DNA of 64,000 bases from Persicaria tinctoria (GCA_037127255.1 JBANSL010000020.1:56581098-56645097), one strand, 5' to 3'. Shown: positions 44,085 to 56,217, numbered from the stretch's first letter. The notes: generated from the letters alone by a model not told the origin. Program-made: numbers and translations.

Positions 44085-47000
44085 TCACTCAAGTTCCTCC
44101 AAGTGGAGGAAGTTACTACAAAACACAAATTTATCATGAGGGACAATTTTAGTGCCAAAATCTGCAGGATTAACTCTACCATCAATTTTCTTAACATGAA
44201 TGATGTTATCTTCAACTTTTTCACGAATGAAATGATATCTAACATCAATATGTTTAGTACGCTCATGGTACATAAGATCTCTACACAAATATAGAGCACT
44301 TTGGCTATCTATATGCAACACAGATGTATAATGCTTTAATTCCACTTCTTTCAAAATACCCTGCAGCCAGATAGCCTCTTTACAGGCCTCTGTAGCTGCA
44401 ATGTATTCTGCTTCAGTGGAAGATAATGCAACTATAGGCTGTTGTTGGGACTTCCAGGAAATACAATTACCTGCCCATGTATAAACATAGGAAGTAATAG
44501 ATTTCCTAGTGTCCTTGTTACTAGCATAGTCAGCATCAACAAAGCCATGTAATTCAGATGCAGAAGTATGCTCAGTATACAATAATGACAGATTAACAGA
44601 GCCAAGCAAGTATTTCAACAAGTATTTCATGGATAACCAGTGCTTCTCAGAAGGATTAGACATAAATCTACTTAGAGTACTGATAGAAAATGCCAGATCA
44701 GGCCTAGTACAGATCATAGAGTACATAACAGACCCAACAGCAGCATCATATGGTATAGACTTCATATTTTTCATCTCAATAGCAGACAAAACATCCTTAG
44801 ACTTAGTCAAATCAAGATGAGGACCTAAAGGAATGTTATTCACTTTGTCACCAGAAATGTGAAATCTATCAAGCACCTTATGAATGTAATCACATTGATG
44901 CAACCATAATTTTTTATGCTTTCTATCTCTAAGAATGGACATTCCTAAAATTTTCTTAGCAACACCCAAATCTTTCATGTCAAAATGCTTCTGCAAGTTC
45001 TTTTTTAATATCTAAGATGCAATCTTTAGATTTAGAAATCAATAGAATATCATCAACATATAAAAGCACATAAGCAGCAGGACCATGTCTTTTAACACCT
45101 TTAAAATACAAGCATGTATCAAACTTACTTCTTTTAAACCCTAAACTGAATCTCATACATCTATCAAACTTAATGTTCCATTGTCTAGGAGACTGTTTAA
45201 GACCATAGATAGATTTATTCAGCAGGCAAGCATAGTTGGGATGCACAGAATCAACAAAGCCTTTAGGCTGTCTCATGTATATAATCTCATCCAAATCACC
45301 ATGCAAGAAAGCAGTTTTAACATCCATTTGCTCAAGTTCAAACTCATGCACAACAGTCATAGCAAGTAAGAGTCTAAGAGTCTTATACTTAACCACAGGA
45401 GCAAAGATTTCATTATAATCTTCACCCTCTCTTTGGGTGAAGCCTTTAGCAACAAGCCTGGCTTTATATCTAGGTGGATCAGATTTAGACACACCATCTT
45501 TAAGTTTAAAAATCCATTTGCAATCAATAAGTCTTGCATTTTCAGGTTTAACAACTAAAGACCAGGTTTGGTTAACCCTCATAGACTCAATCTCTTCATC
45601 CATAGCCTTTTTCCAATTTTTATAGTGAGCACACTTTAAAGCATGTTCATAAGTTTCAGGTGTAAATGATTTAACCACATCAGAAACAAGGCAAGCAAAC
45701 TCAACAATGTTATTTATGAACCTTTTATTTGGAATGACAGTCCTAGGACTCCTATCTCTAGTCAACTGCCAATAAGTGAGATCATGTCTTTCAGCAACTG
45801 AAGAACTAGAGGAACCAGAACCAGAAGCAAGCATAGACTCATCAATAATATCCTCATCCACAGAAATAGGAGAAATAGAAGAGGCAGGTAAAGCAGTAGG
45901 TTCAATAACAGGTTCATTAGCTTCCCCACCCAATTGGTGAGGTTGCACAACCATAGAATCAGAAGGGGTAGAAACAGAAGAGAGAGTAAGAGGAGGGGAG
46001 GGAGAATAACCAGTATCAAACTCATCATCATAATTAGTTTCATTGTTCTTAGGAACAAAGAACTGATCACCATTTTGTTCCTACAGGTTAGTATTATGAA
46101 CAGTAGGAACAGAAGTCATTTTAAAGTGAAATTCATTCTCATTAAAAATAACATTCTTACTCACAATAGTCTTATAAGCTCCAGGTTGAACAAGTAACAA
46201 TTTATAGCATTTAACACCTTGAGGATATCCCAATAGGACACACTTTTGTGACCTGGGATTCAACTTACCTTGGTTAATGTATGAATATACAGTACAACCA
46301 AAAGGTTTAAGATGATCAAGGTGAGGCTTTCTTTTATACCACGGTTCATAAGGAGTCTTAAAATCAATCACAGAAGAGGGGGTTCTATTTATCAAATATG
46401 CAGCAGTCATAACAGCTTCACCCCACAAAGAATGCTTTAAACCAGAGGATATAAGCATGCATCTAGCCTTTTTAAGAAGAGTCATGTTCATCCTCTCAGC
46501 AGTACCATTCTGCTGGGGAGTTCCAGGAATTGTCAAGTGTCTTTTAATGCCATTTTGTTTACAATAAGCATCAAACAAGGAATTACAAAACTCAAGACCA
46601 TTGTCAGTTTTTAAGCATTTAACAAATAATCCAGTTTCCTTTTCAACCATAGTTTTCCAATGTTTAAAAGTTTCAAAAGCTTCATCTTTAGTTTTTAACA
46701 GAAACACCCAAACTTTTCTACTATAATGGTCAATCAAGGACATAAAATATCTTTTCAAACCAACAGTAGAGATTTGGGCAGGGCCCCATAGATCAGAATG
46801 AATATAATCCAAAGGAGCAGTTGAAACATATGCATATGATTTAAAACTTTTCCTAGTATGCTTACCTAAAACACAGTTTTCACATAATTCAATGGAACAT
46901 GGTTTAGCAGGAATAACACCAGATTTATACAAGTTCTCAAGACCTTTATTACCAATATGACCTAACCTAACATGCCATAACATAGAATCATGCATAGACA

Positions 47001-48328
47001 TGGGCTTATCAATGGCAGTAAAAGCAGTAGCAGAGGAATTCACACCAGGAGTAGCAATCAGTTCATATAATCCAGCTTTTCTTAGGCATTTAATCACAGG
47101 TTTACTATCCTTAGTAACAATCCTCACACCATCAGAACTGTACACATCATATTTTAATTCCTCAAGAGCACTTTCAGACAATAAGTTTCTTCTTAAATCA
47201 GGCACCCATTTAACATCCTTTATAACTCTAACAACACTGTCAAACATTCTTAAAGCAACATAACCAACACCTTTTATTTTAAGCACAGAATGATCACCTA
47301 GCATGACAGTACCTACATCATAGCATTTAAGGTCAGAAAACCAAGACTTATGGAAGGTAGCATGCATAGTACATCCAGAATATAAAATCCAAGCATTGGA
47401 GTCACCAGAATTTAACAAAGCAAGCACTTCATGAGTATAATAAGGATGAGATTCAAGCACAGCAGAGACATTAGGCTTTTTACCAGCAAGCCTTTCATCT
47501 TTCTTCCTCTTAAAGCAGTGTTTCTCAATGTGACCAGATTTAGAGCAATAAGAACACATAAGGTGAGATTTATCAGGTTTACCACTTTGATGATTTTCAG
47601 TTTTACTGGAATCTTTTTGAGGTGGTTTATTGTTGTTATTGTTGTTATTAGTCTTATTGCCTTTAAACCTACCTCTAGCAACAAGCACTTCATTCTTATT
47701 GTCAGGTTTATGGTCATTTTTAAGCTCATACTTGTTTTTAAAGACATTTAAAGCATCATTCTTCTGAATAATGGACTCAAGAATAATTTTCTTTTCCAGT
47801 TTATCAGTACTGTATTGCACAACATCTTTACAAGTATCAAATTGAGCAGGCAAAGAATTTAACAACAAAACACATTGCTGAGTTTCCTCAACTTTATCAC
47901 CACATCTTTGCAAATCTTGAAGAATAGTCAGAAATTTATCAAGATTATCAGACAAGGGGCAGGAAACATCCATCTTGAAATTAAACAGCTTATTAAACAA
48001 ATTAACACAAGAATGGAGAGATTTTACCAAGTACAAACCTTCAAGACCTTCCCAAAGCTTTTCAGCAGTGTCAAAATTTAATACCTGTCTAGCAACTTCG
48101 TCACTTAAAGGAAGCATGACTTCACTGTGCGCTTGTTGATCAGTTTCAAAGATTTTTTTCCTTTGATGTCCCTTCTGGAAACTTGTTGGTTACAGCAACC
48201 CAACATTTTTTCTTGATGAGAATAGCCTTCATCTTCAGCTGCCACATAGCAAAGTCCGTGTGGCCATTGAAGGGCTTCAGGTAAGTGCCTTTATCACCCA
48301 TAGCTGTTTTATTGTACCTGTCAAACAA
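44085..48328 (-). pseudogene. Copia gag-pol polyprotein, disrupted
   Basis: Minus strand, 48328 to 44085. Gag start (TYLKPFNGHTDFAMWQLKMK), one-base frameshift in an A-run near 48150, gag body, zinc knuckle CSYCSKSGHIEKHC (~47545), protease region where the catalytic motif reads YSGCT instead of DSGCT (~47385), integrase with its HHCC motif (LWHVRLGH, CENCVLGK) and catalytic residues in SDLWGP, KTDNGLEF and NGTAERMN. An in-frame TAG at 46083-46081 separates this from the RT (KARLVAKGFTQREGEDY, YVDDILL). A second A-run frameshift at ~44990 precedes the RNase H region (DADYASNKDTRKS, SSTEAEY), which ends at 44085. The polyprotein would package and copy the element RNA; with the lost protease Asp, two frameshifts and a stop, this copy depends on help. 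Confidence 0.93.
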
Positions 48329-48628
48329 CTAAACAGTTAGTAAATGACTTAAAGAGCACAAAAGTGATTCAAGAAAATATGAATCTAACAGTGCAACTAA
48401 GGATCCTATCAAGTCAAGCACAAAACAAGAAAACTTGAAGATCAGAAGCACTCAAAACACAAGATCCAAGCACAAAAGACCTAGATCTAGCCAACAAGGG
48501 TGTGGTACGTCGTGCAGGGGGGGTGTTGCACCAGCGATGTCGCCTTTTAGGTCAGCCCGAGGCCCTACACCCGTTCCATATCCCTAGAACTCAACAATGA
48601 GCCAGGAAATCAAGAACGTGACACTTAA

Positions 48629-48640
48629 GCTCTGATACCA
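48629..48640 (-). promoter_or_regulatory. Primer-binding site (initiator Met tRNA) of the Copia element
   Basis: TGGTATCAGAGC on the minus strand, one base inside the 5' LTR, is complementary to the 3' end of plant initiator tRNA-Met. It is the usual Copia primer site and fixes the element orientation. Confidence 0.9.
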
Positions 48641-48641
48641 C

Positions 48642-49639
48642 GTTGTAAAACCTAGATTCGTCTAGAAATCGGTTTTGGATAGCGGAAGCGAAATAGATCT
48701 AAAACGATAAACGAAAGATCAAACGAAGAATCACAAGCAATAGAACACTCAAGCAGTTTTACGTGGTTCGGTATAATACCTACATCCACGGGGCCTCAAG
48801 AGTTGGCCGAATCCACTATAAGAGAGTTCGTACAAGGGATGATACAAGCAATGAAAGCAAGCAACCCTAATCTAACATGCATGTGAATCAGAGGTACAAG
48901 AAGAAGAAGAAACCCCCCTGTATGGGATAAAACCAGAAGATCGATAGAGAAATCGATCTCTAGAACCCGAGATCTCAGAAGACGAGGAGAGCGGCCACCC
49001 AGGAGGACGCCGGAGCTCGATCCACCTTCCAGAGAAGCCACCAGCAACCTTTCTTCTCCGAGCGCTCAAGAACCGACGGCAAGAGAAGGAGAGAAAGCTC
49101 CAAACCCTAGAAACTCTAATCGGAAGAGAGAGCGTTTGTGAGGAGAGAGAAGACAGAAGCTGAAGTGTTGCTCTCAGAACAGGAAGCGACGCTTTATAGC
49201 TAGGTCAAGAGCCAAACACCAAAACGCAGCGCTCCAACTAAAGAGGTAGGGTTAGCTCCGCGTCCCTGGGCTCTGGGCTACCAGCTCATCCATCGTCGAG
49301 ATCCAATGGGCCGAGTAATGGGCTGAAGCCCAATACCAGGTAATGATACTTCTTCCCAATCATACCTTATACAAGATATATGTATATAGTATAGTTTATA
49401 CATATATATATTAACCCCGCTATGGTATAGTCTCGTTAGAGGATCAAGCCTAAACAGGCTCAATACGACTCAGTCGAGACGCATACCTATAGTGCAACAT
49501 ATATGTATAATATATACTATAATATATACTATAATATACCTGTATAATCATCATACACACATACATGTCCAAGCATACATATAAAACAATATTACATGCC
49601 AAAGGAAAAGCTTAGGAAAGTAAACACATAACATTACAA
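48642..49639 (-). repeat. 5' LTR of the Copia element
   Basis: The uninterrupted LTR, 998 bases. In minus-strand reading it begins TTGTAATGTTATG and ends GGTTTTACAAC. The right boundary is set by the GGTGC target duplication at 49640. Confidence 0.92.
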
Positions 49640-49717
49640 GGTGCAATATGAATAAATTGTAATCCTTTTGTACCAATTTTTTTGTCAATCCTTTTGTATC
49701 AATTTGTAATCGGAAAC

Positions 49718-50216
49718 GATATCTCCACCGCTAATTTTTACTATTTCCACCGCTAATCACCGCATAGGTATGCGGTGGTCTTAATCCACTTTTTCCCAGA
49801 CTCACCGCATATACATGCGGTGGGTCCGTTGACCGTATACGAACCCACCGCATACCTATGCGGTGGGTTATGGCGACGGTATACATGCGTTGGTTTTTTT
49901 GCAATTGGAAAGGGTTGTAGAAGTTATCCAAAACCGTCGTCATAACCCACCCCATACCTATGCGGTGGGTTATGACGACGGTTTTGGACTGTTATGGCGA
50001 CGGTTCAAACCTACCGTATACCTATGCGGTGGGTTATGGCGACGGTTTTGAACCGTTATGGCGACGGTTTTTGGCATGTGTACGGTGACCCACCGTATAG
50101 TATTGCGGTGATCCACCGTATACCTATGTGGTGGGATCGTTGACTGTCATTAAACCCACCGCATATCTATGCGATGATTAGCGGTGAAAATAGTAAAAAT
50201 TAGCGGTGAAGATATC
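49718..50216. mobile_element. Fold-back element of palindromic units
   Basis: Ends GATATCTCCACCGCTAATTT and AAATTAGCGGTGAAGATATC are inverted repeats extending over about 48 bases. Between them, units of the type ACCGCATACCTATGCGGTGG, each itself a palindrome, alternate with GTTATGGCGACGGT blocks. Short chance ORFs result. No transposase; a clear target duplication was not found. Confidence 0.7.
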
Positions 50217-53200
50217 ATCACCCATTTGTAATGGCTAGGTCATTACCAATTTTTTTTTTTTTTTTTTTTTTTTGCAAGCGCTAGGCCCAAGTTCAACTCT
50301 GAATCTCTGATAAATAACGTAAAAAAATGATTATGATCGAGATTGGAGTATAACAATAATTTAAGTTAGAAAAAAGGGGAAAAACTGTGTACTCTCCACA
50401 ATAATTAGGCGTCAACGGCTTCCCGATCCCGATATAAATATTGGACTTCCTTCCTACCCAAAAAACACAGCTGTCCATAATTAATGCCGGGATTAGCTTA
50501 CATTACAATTCCCCAAGTACCCCATTTTACCAAACACTTCATTTCTAATTATCCATTTTACCAAACCTTCATATACTTCATATTATTGACAATTTGTTTT
50601 TGGTTTTTTTCAATATATGTCAGTCAACAAAATCGAAAAAACTCCCCATATTTCTTTGTATAAATCCTAAGAAAACCATTCAAAAAATTAACATTTAAAA
50701 ATATTTTTCAATTTGCCCCATTAATTAAGTTATATATCTGAAGTATCGGAGTAATTGAAATCTGATAAGCTACTTCTCATGCTGTCAATTGATTTTAAAG
50801 TAGAACTTATTAGTCTTGTATGATCGATTTGATTGGTACATAGTGCACTCGAATGTGACCTTTTTCCATGTCATTTAGCCCACCAAAATTTAACAGATTG
50901 TATTGAGTATATATTAAAAAAAATCGTTTATAATCTTTACTAGTAATATTTTTAGATTGATACGAATTTCGGGATCGGATATCAGCACTAATTAAATATA
51001 ATTGACTTAATTAACTACAGAATAGAGAGTATCATCTTTCTTTCAAAAACTTCATCATTAGTTAAGAGTCAAATAAAGAAAATAGTGGTCAAACTTTATC
51101 ATGGACTACTGTAATTTAATAGGGACATCTTTTTTGTTACATAGATAGATATATTCAAAATAAAATAATAAAATAACCAATGGGAAAACTTTGCCCACCA
51201 TTTTTAGAAGCTCTAAATATATCTTTGTTATCCTTTTCTCTTTTCCATCCGATATTGCATGTTGATCGAGGTACAGACAGTGGAACCAAGAGAGAAGAAG
51301 AAGAAGAGAGAGAAAAATTGAACTTTGTATTATGAAATTGATGATCAACTGATTACACATAAGGTCTATTTATATGCTTACTAATACAAGTATATACTAA
51401 CATTGCATAATAGCTTTCCTCAATATATGTTAGGATGGGATGTTCGAAGTTGAGATAACTCTACCTTGTAATTTAACCCTTTTTACCAAGGTTAAGGTTT
51501 GTTAGGTAAAAACTGAAATATCCAGTTTCGACATTTCATCCGTGAGGCTAATAAGCTAGCTGACTTATTAGTAATATCTACCTCTCATGTTCTTTAGGTG
51601 TATATGTTGGATCCTCCTCAAGGTTGTACTTAATGTTTTATTTGCTGACTCTTAGAGCATCCGCATCCATAAATTGTGTTTGCTCAAGCAAATGGTGGGT
51701 CTAAAAGCAAATAATGCTTCAAATAATTTTTGCTCAAGCAAAACAAATTTTCACACACTCATTGTTCAAGCAAATGACGAGTCTAAAACCCATTTATATA
51801 AATAAAAACAAAACAAAAGGCAAAAAAAGAAGGACAAGATATTACTACTTGCTCAATCAAGTGAAGGAGCAAATTTTGCTCAAGTGATTGGTGGAGCAAA
51901 TGCAAATGCTTAATTGCTCAAGCAGTTCAAGAACGGTGTGAGCTCTGAAATGATTTTACTTGAGCAAATGAATAGGATCCCACCAAATACTCATGGTGGT
52001 TTTGCTCCCCGATGCGGATGCTCTTGGGTTTATGTTTCACATTCTGTATGCTTGTAATCATAGTTTTGTGTTAATATATGGGGTTTAACACCCACCAGGC
52101 CACCATTATGAATTTATGATATAAAAATGTTGAGAGTTGAAGTTATTTAATTTTTTTTAACAATATTATAAAATCACATCCCCTTCTCTTCATGGTTATT
52201 GCATAAAAATGTTCTACATGCATGTCTTCCTATATAAAACAATTTTTTCTTAAAAATTATATAATAAACTGAAGGGTAATTTACACATACTAACCGTAAA
52301 TTAGACTAGTTTTCACATGACCACTCATAAAATTATAAAAAATCGCCCATAAATTTGATTTGTTTCAGAAGACCACTTATTTGTTAAATGTCCACTCGTT
52401 TCATTTGTAAAGACAAAAATGTTGTCATATCTTATTTTAATCTATTTTAAAGTAATATTTGGGTTTATTTTAGATCTTATTCAACACTAGAGGAGACTTG
52501 TAGGAGCCACTGGAAATCTCTGCTCTTCCCATTGTAAATTCAATGCAGATATATTGGTTGGAGCATTTATATATGCGCTCTACAGTGTGTATTTAATTAT
52601 CTTACCCTTTTCAAGGGAAAATGTCAAATTTAATAGTAAGATAAATATAATATCTTTCCTTAAAAAGAAATAAATTTGTATTAGAGGTATTTTAGTCTTT
52701 CAAAATTACAGACGAATCCTTTGTGAGACCGATAGAGAAGTTGACTTTGACAATACTACCAAACCACTATTGATGTTAATTTGTCTTTGAATTTTGTACA
52801 TATATACATATATACATATTTTCTCTTCAATGAGTTCAAATCTTGAAAATAGAACACATTGCGTACAAGGATAACATTGTGTACAACACTGTTGCTTCTT
52901 GTTATGCTAATACTACTTTCTTTGTGTTTTTTCCCCTCTATATATGCACTTTATTTTTCACCCGGTATCGATCTCTTGAAAAAGTATATACTACATTCAA
53001 CTAGTTCGGAGAAATGATGCATAGATTATTAGATTATGATTTTCAAACCCTACTTTATTACGAGATATATTTAGATATTGTACCTAGCTTGTGGTTTATT
53101 AATCGTGCATTTTAAATTTTAATTAAATTCATCAGTAGATATATTGTAAGTAATAATTTAAATCTTATTTATTTAACTTATAAGAATGACATCTAAGAAT

Positions 53201-53510
53201 TAATAGGTCAGGAGTTCGACTCTTCCCTCCCTGTAAATTTTAAAAATACCTACCCACATGAAGTGGATGCCTGCCTAGCTAGGTCGCTGCAGCAAAGCAT
53301 CAAAATTTGGCGCAATTAATGATAGGTAGTCATCTTTACAGGTGCACATACTTTAGAAAGTCTAGCTAGTATATAATAAGTTAAGTATTACCAAAAAAAA
53401 AAGAAGGTATAAGGTCTATTCTAAAGTTCATTGATATTGAAAGAAAATAATTCATTGACCCAAACCTTATATTTTAACCTTGAATAATATATTATTCAAA
53501 TTAAATTAAT
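50217..53510. other. Intergenic sequence, no gene seen
   Basis: AT-rich, with a 23-base T-run (about 50249-50271) and one MITE (51655-52023). No frame with recognisable content on either strand. Confidence 0.6.
51655..52023. mobile_element. Tourist/Harbinger-like MITE 2
   Basis: Ends GAGCATCCGCATC and GATGCGGATGCTC are perfect inverted repeats; flanks TTA and TTG resemble the 3-bp Harbinger duplication with one change. Interior repeats TTTGCTCAAGCAAA many times. Confidence 0.75.
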
Positions 53511-53515
53511 CAGTC

Positions 53516-53755
53516 TGTTATGTCCCTAGTATTAGGGGTTTAGGGTATAAATACCCTTGGATATTGTAATTGGGGGTATCAAAAGTAATAATCAAAACTC
53601 TTACCTTTCTTATCTCTCCTAATCTCAATCTCTCTCCTAATCTCTTCCCGTCTATCTTCTTCCTCACCCTCCTCTTAACTCAAATCTCTCTTTCTCCCCT
53701 CTCAACCCTCCATGGAAGCTCAAGCTTCCGTCTAATTGATCTTCGGGTCGTAACA
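53516..53755 (+). repeat. Left LTR (240 bp)
   Basis: Matches 55978-56217 with few differences (for example CTCTTACC/CCCTTACC, TTCCGTCT/TTCCGCCT). Contains TATAAATA about 33 bases in, a possible promoter TATA box. Confidence 0.9.
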
Positions 53756-53756
53756 A

Positions 53757-53769
53757 TGGTATTAGAGCA
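53757..53769 (+). promoter_or_regulatory. Primer-binding site of the short LTR element
   Basis: TGGTATTAGAGC, one base after the left LTR, differs by one base from the complement of initiator tRNA-Met (TGGTATCAGAGC). Confidence 0.7.
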
Positions 53770-53816
53770 AATCTTCGGCCAACGTGTTTTCCGTTGCCAC
53801 ATCTGCAACTCCGGCA

Positions 53817-55004
53817 ATGGCGGAAAGGACTAGATCGAAGACGACAGAGTTACAGTTTCAGGAGTTCAGGGACGATACCAAGTCTTCCATGGCGTCCACA
53901 GCAAAGTCATTGGCCGATTTGCAGAAAATTCAAGAAGAGCAGATTTGGCAGTTCGAGGATTTCAAGAAATTCAATGAGCAAAGGATGGAACAGCTCGCAG
54001 ATTTCGTTCGCAATCCACCCGATCTTGTCCATCGAAGGGAGCAGCAATCAGATGCAGCTAATTCGGATAGACGGAACAGCGTCAGAGGGGGATCGGAATT
54101 GATGGCAGCCGACCAGACACTTCTCATCAAGGTTCGTCTAGAGTTTTATCCAATTTTTTGGGAAATTTTGGATAAGATTTTTTCTAAGTTTGGGATGATA
54201 GAGTATTTAGAGGTGTTATGTCGAGGCGAGGAGTACCATTCCATGATTCGTTTTCAGAAGAGAGAGTCGGCAATGGAAGCAATTGATTCTTTGAATCATA
54301 GAGAAATTTATGACAATTGGCGCCGATTGGAGTTGTTCTTGCTGAGTTTGATAGAGCCCCCGTCGTTATCGAATCGAGAGGTCACATGCGGCATACCTAT
54401 GACAGTTGGAGCTCCAATGGTTGGAGTTTCAAACCCAGGAATTGAAGCCATCATGGAGGATTCCACAACCCAGGAGATCAGTAGGAGTCCGAGCGAAACC
54501 GAAAGTTCCCCAATTGAAAGTGACGACATCCAAAACAGTCAAGAGTCACCGAGAAACGCTAAATTGATGGTCGAGGTGCTCTTGGGTAAGGTTCTCGGTA
54601 ATTCAGGCGAAGAGTTGAGCAACGTCAGCAACCCAGTTGAAGAATCTGAAGTCGAAGTCACCCCACATGTCGTCGAGGAAGATTCGAATGAGCCAGATAG
54701 GATTCAAGAAGAGGTCTTTGTTCCAAGCCCGGAAAGTTTCGAGTCAGTAAAGGTAAATTCCTTTCCGACTATTGCTTCTGATTACATGTCTGCGAAATTG
54801 GGTGACCTAGTTGTGCTGTTGATAGAGTTGATAGAAATGAGGTTGTCTAATTTTAGCACAAATTCAGTTACGTGCTTTAGAAATCTCAGCACACACATGG
54901 TGTTTGTAGAAATGCCCACAAAACATGTTCAGGTGCAGACTGGCTTGGGAGATGGAACAATCATTTTGAGTAAAAAATGGTGTTTGAATTCGATCAATGA
55001 GTAG
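53817..55004 (+). CDS. Gag-like N-terminus joined to a PTB-like RRM, in an LTR element
   Basis: The start MAERTRSKTTELQFQEFRDD and the following Gln/Lys/Glu-rich helix (residues ~1-75, likely coiled coil) resemble the beginning of Ty3/Gypsy Gag proteins of plants. Residues ~100-180 (TLLIKVRLEFYPI, IFSKFGMIEYLEV, MIRFQKRESAMEAIDSLN, REIYDNWRRLELFL) follow the beta-alpha-beta pattern of polypyrimidine-tract-binding protein RRMs, where YPI, FS.yG.vE, A...L..r.IYD and L...s are shared. The remainder is an acidic, low-complexity tail (SETESSPIESDDIQ, EESEVEVTPHVVEED). No zinc knuckle, protease or RT follows. The frame is intact from an upstream ATG; I prefer 53817 because it matches Gag starts. 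An RNA-binding role is inferred. Confidence 0.6.
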   Translation: MAERTRSKTTELQFQEFRDDTKSSMASTAKSLADLQKIQEEQIWQFEDFKKFNEQRMEQLADFVRNPPDLVHRREQQSDAANSDRRNSVRGGSELMAADQTLLIKVRLEFYPIFWEILDKIFSKFGMIEYLEVLCRGEEYHSMIRFQKRESAMEAIDSLNHREIYDNWRRLELFLLSLIEPPSLSNREVTCGIPMTVGAPMVGVSNPGIEAIMEDSTTQEISRSPSETESSPIESDDIQNSQESPRNAKLMVEVLLGKVLGNSGEELSNVSNPVEESEVEVTPHVVEEDSNEPDRIQEEVFVPSPESFESVKVNSFPTIASDYMSAKLGDLVVLLIELIEMRLSNFSTNSVTCFRNLSTHMVFVEMPTKHVQVQTGLGDGTIILSKKWCLNSINE

Positions 55005-55476
55005 GGGCACCAGTACATATCTTCTTGTATTTGATCCGGGTAGAGATTTTGATGGCCTATGTATTGGAGACAATGAAATGCTTTATGACAGGGGAAAAGA
55101 GGAGTCACTGTCATGTTGTTTGCACAACTCAAAGGGTGGGTTTGATAGCCTTGATGATGTAGCAGGTGAAGCTGAAGGCACCAACATTAAACCCTCATCT
55201 AATCAGCGGAGTTGCATTTCAGTGGTTGGAATCACGAATAGTGACCTTAGATGCATACGAAATGGACAGTCTGCATTGCCTTTTGATAGAGGAAGGGTTG
55301 AGGTGATCCCCATTGGTCTAGGAGGAGTGGGTGTGGCCTTGTATATAGGCAAGATTTTGATTATGGTTTTTGATCCGGGTGGAGCCCTTGCTTGCCTGTT
55401 GTGTTGTTGCCTGAGGGCTTGTATAAAAAGCAAGAAGCAACATAACAATGGCTACAAGTGCAGTTGTGTAATGTGA
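54997..55476 (+). CDS. Second small ORF of the short LTR element, unrecognised
   Basis: A 159-residue frame overlapping the end of the gag/RRM ORF. The segment LVFDPGRDFDGLC recurs in variant form as MVFDPGGALACLLC near the end, and the C-terminus is Cys- and Lys-rich. I do not recognise it; it may be a decayed continuation of the cargo rather than a protein. Confidence 0.25.
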   Translation: MSRGTSTYLLVFDPGRDFDGLCIGDNEMLYDRGKEESLSCCLHNSKGGFDSLDDVAGEAEGTNIKPSSNQRSCISVVGITNSDLRCIRNGQSALPFDRGRVEVIPIGLGGVGVALYIGKILIMVFDPGGALACLLCCCLRACIKSKKQHNNGYKCSCVM

Positions 55477-55977
55477 TATGGGAAAGCAAGTGACGATGTA
55501 ATGTGTGCTGTTGTTGGCAAGTGCAGGGGTATTGATATTAGCAAGTCATGTCCGATTACGATTGCAAGTGATGAACTGAATTGAGAAGTTGTTGCTGCGT
55601 GCTAGGGGGATTGGTTGAAGATTGAGCTTGAAATTTTCTTGAGGAAATTGGTTGTCCTGAGAACATTTCATGGCTGTCATTGTGCCCACAATTGCCTTCT
55701 GTCATAAATATTTGCTTCTTTTGGTGTGGCTGCTGGGATATATCAGTGAGGGTGTGGTGTCAATTTTTTTTGGCTGTTGATGTTCTCATCTCTCATGAAC
55801 TGATTGAAGAATTGAGGAGTAGAGAGCAGGAAGGAGTAGATAGATGCAACAGACCTGGGCAAAGATTGAATCTGCTATATCCCTTATTTTGTGGTTTCCA
55901 TTGCTAATTGAGCAAATCAACACTCATGGCTAATTGTAATAAAGCTTTGGGACAAAGCTTTTGTAAGGGGAATGCAT

Positions 55978-56217
55978 TGCTATGTCCCTAGTATTAGGGG
56001 TTTAAGGTATAAATATCCTTGGATATTGTAATTGGGGGTATCAAAAGTAATAATCAAAACCCTTACCTTTCCTATATCTCCTAATCTCAATCTCTCTCCT
56101 AATCTCTTCCCGTCTATCTTCTTCCTCACCCTCCTCTTAACTCAAATCTCTCTTTCTCCCCTCTCAACCCTCCATGGAAGCTCAAGCTTCCGCCTAATTG
56201 ACCTTCGGGTCGTAACA
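55978..56217 (+). repeat. Right LTR (240 bp)
   Basis: Second copy of the LTR; the end TCGGGTCGTAACA is followed by CAGCC, the near-match to the left flank CAGTC. Confidence 0.9.

Larger units (their letters stand above)
42043..49639 (-). mobile_element. Ty1/Copia LTR retrotransposon, full length but disabled
   Basis: Two LTRs (42043-43973 and 48642-49639) bound gag-protease-integrase-RT-RNase H coding sequence on the minus strand. Five-base direct repeats GGTGC flank it (42038-42042 and 49640-49644). The domain order (integrase before reverse transcriptase) is that of Copia. By eye the LTRs differ at about a dozen positions over nearly 1 kb, pointing to a fairly recent insertion, although the coding part carries several lesions. 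Confidence 0.93.
53516..56217 (+). mobile_element. Short LTR element carrying a gag-like/RRM ORF
   Basis: Direct 240-bp LTRs (53516-53755, 55978-56217) begin TGTTA or TGCTA and end TAACA. Five-base flanks CAGTC and CAGCC differ at one base. A primer site close to TGGTATCAGAGC (TGGTATTAGAGC) follows the left LTR, and a purine-rich AAGGGGAA tract lies shortly before the right one. No protease, RT or integrase is present, so it is a non-autonomous LTR element moved by others. Its cargo is an unusual ORF (53817-55004). Confidence 0.85.

Noticed and set aside
46081..46083. TAG between integrase and RT as a programmed readthrough site
   Set aside because: Copia elements normally have one continuous frame here, and the copy has other clear lesions, so a plain nonsense mutation is simpler.
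50249..50271. T-run as the poly(A) of a SINE on the minus strand
   Set aside because: No tRNA-like head, no matching target duplication and no repeated body could be seen.
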